Source of the DNA: Candidatus Neomicrothrix sp.
Lineage (GTDB): Bacteria; Actinomycetota; Acidimicrobiia; Acidimicrobiales; Aldehydirespiratoraceae
Direction of reading: 5' to 3'
Assembly: GCA_017852795.1 (NCBI GenBank)
Contig: JAFMKU010000016.1
Span: 1 to 35,080, forward strand
Length of the DNA stretch: 35,080 bases
The notes under the pieces are model-generated. The model was given only the letters and a program-made list of their open reading frames with translations, did not search any database and was not told where the DNA came from. The position numbers were made by a program, and so were the translations under genes. Positions 30,511 to 35,080 of the stretch are shown here, piece after piece; positions within the stretch are counted from its first letter, which is position 1; each line of letters opens with the position of its first letter.

Positions 30511-32916
30511 TCAGGTTTCTGCTGGTTCGGGGTTCACGGTGACCGAAACCGTTTCGAGATCTTCGTCTTCGGTGTTGGCCGCCGGGGTTTGGGCCCAGAC
30601 CTGACCGGGGGTGGCACCGTCGCCACCGGCCGGGTTGGTGGCGTAGGTGACTACCATGGCGAATCCGTCTCGTTGAAGGCGTTGACGCGCCGCGTCCTCG
30701 GCCAGTCCGATGACCGAAGGAACCGGGGTGATGGGCGCGGGAACGGCGACTTCAACGGAGATGCTGCTCCCGCCGGGAACCACGCTGCCTGCCGCCGGCA
30801 CCTGATTAAAGACTTGGCCTTCGGGGTGGGCGTTGGTGGGCACTTCGAGCACCCGGAGCGTCCAGTATTGCTCGGTAAGCGATGCTCTGAGTTCGTCGGT
30901 GATGGTGCGGCCGATGAGGTTCGGAACGGTGGCCTGTTCGGGGTAGTCGGGCAGGGTTGTGGTGGTCGACGACGGGGGCGGGGTCGGGAACGACTCTGCT
31001 TCGAGGCCTTCCATCGCTGCGGTCATGATGTCGTGCCAGATCAACGCCGGGAACGTTCCACCTTCAACTTTGCCACCGTTGAACTGGTTGCGCATCGGTG
31101 TCTGCTCACCTGGGTAACCGACCCAGACCGCGGCGGCCCGTTGCCGAGTGAAACCGGCGAAGGTGGCATCGGCGTTGTTCTGCGCGGTTCCGGTCTTGCC
31201 CGCAGACGGATAACCGTCGAGCTTCGCTCGGCGCCCGGTGCCATCCATCACCCGGCTGAGCGCCCACGTCATCTGGTCGTTCACGGTCTGGTTGAGTACC
31301 GGAGCGCTCGATGTGATGTGGCTGTAGATCTCGGTGCCGTCGGTGTTGGTAACCCGGGTGACCAGCACCGGGTCGACCCGCACACCGTCACGGGCGAACG
31401 TCGAGTACACCGTGGAAAGTTCCACCATGTTGACGTTTTCGGTTCCAAGGATCGCCGCGCAGACCGGCTGAATCCGGCCTTCGCCGATACCGAGCGCTTC
31501 GGCCATGGTCACGAACCGGGCCGGGGTGATGTCGACCATCAACTGGGCGAACACGGTGTTGCGTGACCATTTCGTGGCTTCGGCCAGAGTGCTGTCGCCA
31601 GCGGTTCCACCCCTCACCCGCCAGAGGGGACCGCACAGGTTGCGGTTGTCGATTTCGATCGGGGAGGTGGCGTCGTACACCCGGGTGATCGGGATTCCGA
31701 TCTGAAGGGCGGCGGCCAAACCGATCGGTTTCATTGACGAACCGGCCTGGCGTCCAGATCCGGAAGCGAGGTTGAACTTGGCGTCTTCCTCACCCGAGAA
31801 GAAGTCTCGTCCACCGACCATGGCCAACACGTGGCCGTCGTCGGCCGGGGTTACTCCGAGCACCACCGCCGCGGCGTCAGGGTTGCGGGAACCGTTGGCC
31901 GCAATCTTTGGCAGCTGCGTTTCCACCGCAGCCTCAGCTTTGGCCTGAAGGTCCAAGTCGATGGTGGTGTAGATATCGAGGCCACCTTCGAAGAGCAGGT
32001 CGATGCGTTGCTCACGGGTTTCACCAAAGGCCGGGTTGTCGAAGAACCACTGTTTGACGTCTTCAATGAAATGGGCCGCCGGGAACCGTTCTTCGAGGAT
32101 CGGCACATCTTCGGTCAGGATGATCGGTTCGGCGACGGCTTGTTCGTACTCTTCGGCGGTGATGTAGTCGTTGGCCCGCATCCGTTGCAGCACGAGGTTG
32201 CGTCGATCGAAAGCTGCGTCGTAGTTGTTGTAGGGGTTAAAGGCGCCAGGGGCTTGGATGAGCCCGGCGATAGTGGCAGCCTCCACGATGCTGAGCTCGG
32301 CCACTTTGAGACAATCGTCGGCGATTCGGGTGCTGTCGGCCTGCTGACAGGTGGGAGGGCCGAAGTAGTTTCGGGCTGCGGCTTCTACGCCGTAGGCCCC
32401 ATCCCCGAGGTACACCCAGTTGAGGTACCTTTCGAGAATGAACTCTTTGGTGTAGCGCTGCTCGAAACGCAGCGCCATGAAGATTTCTTCGACCTTGCGG
32501 GAGCCGGTCTGGTCGGTACGGTCCAAGAAGACGTTGCCGACGTACTGCTGGGTGATGGTCGAGCCGCCCTGGGAAATCCCCCCGGCGGTCACGTTGCTGC
32601 GGGCGGCCCGGATGATGGCCTTCAGGTCAACACCGGCGTGTTCCCAGTAGCGCTCGTCTTCGATGGCGATCACCGCGTTCTGCATCAGTTCGGGGATCTG
32701 GTCGAGTGTGACGTCGGTTCGGCTCTGCTCACCTCGGAGTTCGGTGATGAGTTTGCCGTTGCGGTCGTAGACCCGTGAGGACTGAGCGGTTTCGAGTTTC
32801 ACCAGCGAGAAATCGTCGCCGAACAACGCATCGAAGTCTTTGGTTTCGACACTGCATGAGGTGGCAGCGAGCAGCAATCCGAGAGCGGCTAGCAAGAAGC
32901 GAGTACGAAACGGCAT
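30511..32916 (-). CDS. Class A penicillin-binding protein with PASTA domains
   Basis: Bifunctional peptidoglycan glycosyltransferase and DD-transpeptidase at the outer face of the membrane. The track start at 33048 is too early; ATG 32916 (801 residues) starts just before the hydrophobic anchor FLLAALGLLLAATSC (ATG 32925 is possible). LAATSC looks like a weak lipobox. The GT51 domain has EDERYWEH (Glu86) and GGSTITQQ (117-124). The transpeptidase has GSSMKP (Ser393), SRN (451-453) and KTGT (574-577). Two PASTA domains in the last ~140 residues probably bind muropeptides. The small membrane protein follows. tyrS is divergent. Confidence 0.94.
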   Translation of the reverse strand: MPFRTRFLLAALGLLLAATSCSVETKDFDALFGDDFSLVKLETAQSSRVYDRNGKLITELRGEQSRTDVTLDQIPELMQNAVIAIEDERYWEHAGVDLKAIIRAARSNVTAGGISQGGSTITQQYVGNVFLDRTDQTGSRKVEEIFMALRFEQRYTKEFILERYLNWVYLGDGAYGVEAAARNYFGPPTCQQADSTRIADDCLKVAELSIVEAATIAGLIQAPGAFNPYNNYDAAFDRRNLVLQRMRANDYITAEEYEQAVAEPIILTEDVPILEERFPAAHFIEDVKQWFFDNPAFGETREQRIDLLFEGGLDIYTTIDLDLQAKAEAAVETQLPKIAANGSRNPDAAAVVLGVTPADDGHVLAMVGGRDFFSGEEDAKFNLASGSGRQAGSSMKPIGLAAALQIGIPITRVYDATSPIEIDNRNLCGPLWRVRGGTAGDSTLAEATKWSRNTVFAQLMVDITPARFVTMAEALGIGEGRIQPVCAAILGTENVNMVELSTVYSTFARDGVRVDPVLVTRVTNTDGTEIYSHITSSAPVLNQTVNDQMTWALSRVMDGTGRRAKLDGYPSAGKTGTAQNNADATFAGFTRQRAAAVWVGYPGEQTPMRNQFNGGKVEGGTFPALIWHDIMTAAMEGLEAESFPTPPPSSTTTTLPDYPEQATVPNLIGRTITDELRASLTEQYWTLRVLEVPTNAHPEGQVFNQVPAAGSVVPGGSSISVEVAVPAPITPVPSVIGLAEDAARQRLQRDGFAMVVTYATNPAGGDGATPGQVWAQTPAANTEDEDLETVSVTVNPEPAET

Positions 32917-32964
32917 CGCCACCATTCTGGTGGCAAAACGGTCTCGAACCACGCTCGCCTCGCC

Positions 32965-32970
32965 TAGGGT
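32965..32970 (+). promoter_or_regulatory. -10 element (TAGGGT) of tyrS, leaderless
   Basis: TAGGGT ends 7 nt before the tyrS ATG. There is no Shine-Dalgarno sequence and no T-box-like leader, since the gap to the divergent PBP gene is only about 60 nt. Confidence 0.5.
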
Positions 32971-32977
32971 GTCGCTA

Positions 32978-34252
32978 ATGAGCTCTGACGTTTCGGGCGA
33001 CGCCATCCTCGACGACCTTCGGGCCCGTGGACTGATCCAAGACACCACTGACGAACAAGCCCTCCGGCAGCGGCTCGCCGAGGGTCCAATAACCCTCTAC
33101 TGCGGTTTCGATCCGACCGCCGACAGCCTTCACATCGGCAACTTGGTTCCGTTGCTGCTGCTTCGTCGCTTTCAAGATTTTGGTCATCGTCCCATCGCGC
33201 TGGCCGGCGGTGCGACCGGGATGGTCGGTGATCCGTCTGGGCGCTCCGATGAACGCAACCTGCTGGACGCCGAAACGCTCGACCACAACCTTGCCGCGAT
33301 CAAAACCCAGTTGGCATTGCTGCTCGACATCGGGGGAGTGGCACAACTCGCGGACAACCGCGACTGGATCATCAACGTGACCGCGCTGGAGTTCCTGCGT
33401 GACGTCGGCAAGTTGGTGACCGTCAACACCATGCTGGCCAAAGAGTCGATCAAGAACCGTCTCGAAGGTGAACAGGGGATCTCCTTCACCGAGTTCTCCT
33501 ACATGCTGTTGCAGGCCAACGATTTCGCCGCGCTCTACCAACGGTCGGGATGTGAACTTCAGGTTGGTGGTTCGGACCAGTGGGGCAACATCACCGCCGG
33601 TATTGACATGATCCGTCGCCGGTTCTCGGTGCGAGCCCACGGCTTGACGGTCCCGCTGATCACTCGGTCCGATGGGGCCAAGTTCGGCAAGACCGCGGAC
33701 GGCGCGGTCTGGTTGGATCCCGCCAAGACGCTCCCGTACGAGTTCCATCAGTACTTTCTGCGAACCGACGACCGAGATGTCGAACGGTTCTTGTTGCAGC
33801 TCACGTTGCTGCCAGTAGCCCGGGTCGCCGAGGTGATGGCTGATCACGTGAGCGCGCCGGACCGTCGGATGGCTCAGCAGGTGCTGGCCGACGAAGTCAC
33901 CGCGTTGATCCACGGCCCCGATCACCTACGGCGGGCCAATCTGGCCGCGACTGCGCTTTTTGGCGGAGACGACCTGACCGGGGACGGGCTTGAGGCGTTG
34001 CGGGGGATCGTTCCCGAAACGGAACTCGCACCCGAGGTGCTGCAAGATGAGGAACCGGTGGTGGCGCTGCTCGTCGCGACCGGGTTGTCGTCGTCGAAGG
34101 GAGACGCCCGCCGCACGGTCGAGCAGGGTGGGGTCCGCGTCAACGGTGCCCGTGTCGAAGACCAGACGTTCGAACCGGTCGCGGTCGACGGGCGCTGGTT
34201 GCTGATTCAAAAAGGCAAAAAGCAGCGTCACCTGGTGGTGTTCCCGGCCTAA
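32978..34252 (+). CDS. tyrS: Tyrosyl-tRNA synthetase
   Basis: Charges tRNATyr. The track start at 32840 is inside the PBP gene; ATG 32978 gives 424 residues, the usual length, and follows a -10 hexamer by 7 nt. The class I HIGH signature is HIGN (52-55) in YCGFDPTADSLHIGN, and the KMSKS equivalent is KFGKT in SDGAKFGKTADG. GGSDQWGNITAGIDMIRR holds the tyrosine-specific residues. The C-terminal S4-like RNA-binding domain is LSSSKGDARRTVEQGGVRVNG. It stands alone between the PBP gene and the rRNA operon. Confidence 0.97.
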   Translation: MSSDVSGDAILDDLRARGLIQDTTDEQALRQRLAEGPITLYCGFDPTADSLHIGNLVPLLLLRRFQDFGHRPIALAGGATGMVGDPSGRSDERNLLDAETLDHNLAAIKTQLALLLDIGGVAQLADNRDWIINVTALEFLRDVGKLVTVNTMLAKESIKNRLEGEQGISFTEFSYMLLQANDFAALYQRSGCELQVGGSDQWGNITAGIDMIRRRFSVRAHGLTVPLITRSDGAKFGKTADGAVWLDPAKTLPYEFHQYFLRTDDRDVERFLLQLTLLPVARVAEVMADHVSAPDRRMAQQVLADEVTALIHGPDHLRRANLAATALFGGDDLTGDGLEALRGIVPETELAPEVLQDEEPVVALLVATGLSSSKGDARRTVEQGGVRVNGARVEDQTFEPVAVDGRWLLIQKGKKQRHLVVFPA

Positions 34253-34270
34253 CGCCGGACCTCAACATCA

Positions 34271-34298
34271 CGCCAGCTTTGGCGCAACGCCCGTTGCG
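34271..34298 (+). terminator. Possible terminator of tyrS
   Basis: Two adjoining hairpins follow the tyrS stop: CGCCA/TGGCG and CGCAAC/GTTGCG with a 4-nt loop. A T-rich stretch (GATTGTTTTT) comes about 13 nt later, further than in a classical intrinsic terminator, and may instead be the UP-like element of the rRNA promoter. Confidence 0.35.
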
Positions 34299-34341
34299 GC
34301 GAGCGGTGCAGATTGTTTTTAAGAAATACCTGCCGCGCGTG

Positions 34342-34369
34342 TTGCACTTGTTGATTGTGCCGGTAACTT
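34342..34369 (+). promoter_or_regulatory. rRNA operon promoter
   Basis: TTGCAC (34342-34347), a 16-nt spacer and TAACTT (34364-34369) form a promoter. The AT-rich GTTTTTAAGAAAT just upstream resembles an UP element. This is the only good promoter I see in the 490-nt gap between tyrS and 16S, and it gives a leader of about 370 nt. Confidence 0.5.
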
Positions 34370-34627
34370 AGTCCTTCGCTCCAAGTGGGTCCGATAGGCC
34401 CTGCCGAGCGCACTACGGCACCTCCAGTCCTACGGGACCGTGTGCCTGGCACGGTTGTGCCGATTGCACCTTGAAAACGGAAGAGACGGACGCAAAAGCG
34501 AGTGCGGGCAGCGCATCACGTTTCGCGACGTGGTTCGTTGTCTGTCAATTCAACGTCGGCCCAATTCCAACGGGGCCGGCAGAGCCAGCTACCTGACCTT
34601 CGGGTTGGGTGGCAAACCAAAATGGGT

Positions 34628-34656
34628 CGCTGCAGCCAGCGGCGGCCCGGCTCTTT
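34628..34656 (+). promoter_or_regulatory. rRNA antitermination site (boxB-like hairpin and boxA)
   Basis: GCTCTTT at 34650-34656 is identical to the core of the E. coli rrn boxA (TGCTCTTTAACA), which binds NusB and NusE. A small hairpin CGCTG-CAGC-CAGCG (34628-34641) precedes it where boxB would be. Position in the leader fits rRNA antitermination. Confidence 0.6.
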
Positions 34657-34663
34657 GTACGCC

Positions 34664-34700
34664 GCCTCATTACGCGAACACCTTCGGGTGGTAGTGAGGC
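34664..34700 (+). other. Leader hairpin with UUCG loop
   Basis: GCCTCATTAC pairs with GTAGTGAGGC (one G-U pair). Across an internal bulge GCGAA, CACC-TTCG-GGTG caps it with a cUUCGg tetraloop. Probably involved in processing of the rRNA precursor. Confidence 0.6.
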
Positions 34701-34715
34701 AGCATCCCGATTGAC

Positions 34716-34735
34716 GCGATGACTTCGGTTGTCGC
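34716..34735 (+). other. Leader hairpin adjacent to 16S rRNA
   Basis: GCGATGAC pairs with GTTGTCGC (two G-U pairs) around TTCG, ending about 8 nt before the mature 16S 5' end. Placed to influence 16S 5' maturation. Confidence 0.55.
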
Positions 34736-34742
34736 AGAGATC

Positions 34743-35080
<338 letters not shown>

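Larger units (their letters stand above)
34370..34742 (+). other. rRNA operon leader region
   Basis: This gene-free stretch is the leader of the rRNA precursor. It contains GGCAC/GTGCC (34448-34461), a CTTGAAAACGG segment, the nut-like boxB and boxA, and two UUCG-capped hairpins before the mature 16S end. The 16S trailer that would pair with it lies outside the window. ORFs in it (34440-34694, 34502-34714) are without homology to anything I recognise. Confidence 0.65.

Noticed and set aside
30388-31566. 392-aa plus-strand ORF
   Set aside because: It lies antisense to the PBP gene, whose catalytic motifs are intact. Its Gly/Arg/Val-rich translation resembles no family, and long antisense frames are expected in GC-rich DNA.
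31831-32778. 315-aa plus-strand ORF
   Set aside because: Also antisense to the PBP transglycosylase region; a shadow frame with no recognisable motif.
32917-32977. T-box or other aminoacyl-tRNA riboswitch before tyrS
   Set aside because: The gap is only about 60 nt and the -10 lies 7 nt before the ATG, leaving no leader.

Overview
The window is GC-rich, densely packed chromosomal DNA from an actinobacterium. The 3' end enters a 16S rRNA gene of actinobacterial type. The gene order argCJBDFRGH, infC-rpmI-rplT followed by a TsnR-like methyltransferase, a DUF1844-like gene beside infC, and a PriA lacking recognisable helicase motifs all fit this. The 16S start and the many Acidimicrobiia-like proteins suggest class Acidimicrobiia; that placement is an inference from memory, not a search. 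I see no prophage, insertion sequence, CRISPR array, tRNA gene or obvious horizontally acquired island.

Layout: (1) 1-1910 holds the 3' part of priA and a small membrane-anchored unknown. (2) 1907-3036 (minus) holds an RsmC-like methyltransferase and a TrmH/SpoU methyltransferase. (3) 3075-5592 is def-fmt-rsmB, the formyl-Met cycle plus 16S m5C methylation, coupled by 4-nt overlaps. (4) 5640-8937 has a MoaB/MogA-type molybdopterin protein, ribD, hisG and an EamA-type permease. (5) 8949-11972 has a divergent DUF1844-like gene, then infC-rpmI-rplT-tsnR and a convergent small GNAT gene. (6) 12036-15494 is pheS and pheT, followed by a quinone-oxidoreductase-like gene. (7) 16605-20727 is a compact taurine-degradation set: taurine aminotransferase, phosphate acetyltransferase and sulfoacetaldehyde acetyltransferase (Xsc). 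(8) 20793-29203 is the complete arginine cluster argCJBDFRGH with an ArgR-box-like palindrome over the argC promoter, followed by a NUDIX gene. (9) 29922-32916 (minus) is a class A PBP with two PASTA domains and a membrane-anchored unknown. (10) 32978-34252 is tyrS. (11) 34253-35080 is the rRNA promoter, a structured leader with a boxA site, and the first ~340 nt of 16S rRNA.

Most genes are housekeeping, and I found no convincing undescribed multi-gene system. The signals most worth checking lie between genes: infC can only be read from a non-canonical AUA start; many transcription-unit heads have a TANNNT hexamer 6-7 nt before the start codon, which implies leaderless mRNAs; two tandem hairpins lie in the infC leader region; three independent short tandem duplications lie at gene ends, two of them copying a stop codon; and the rRNA leader displays boxA in a hairpin loop. 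The taurine module has no transporter, regulator or pyruvate-regenerating enzyme beside it.
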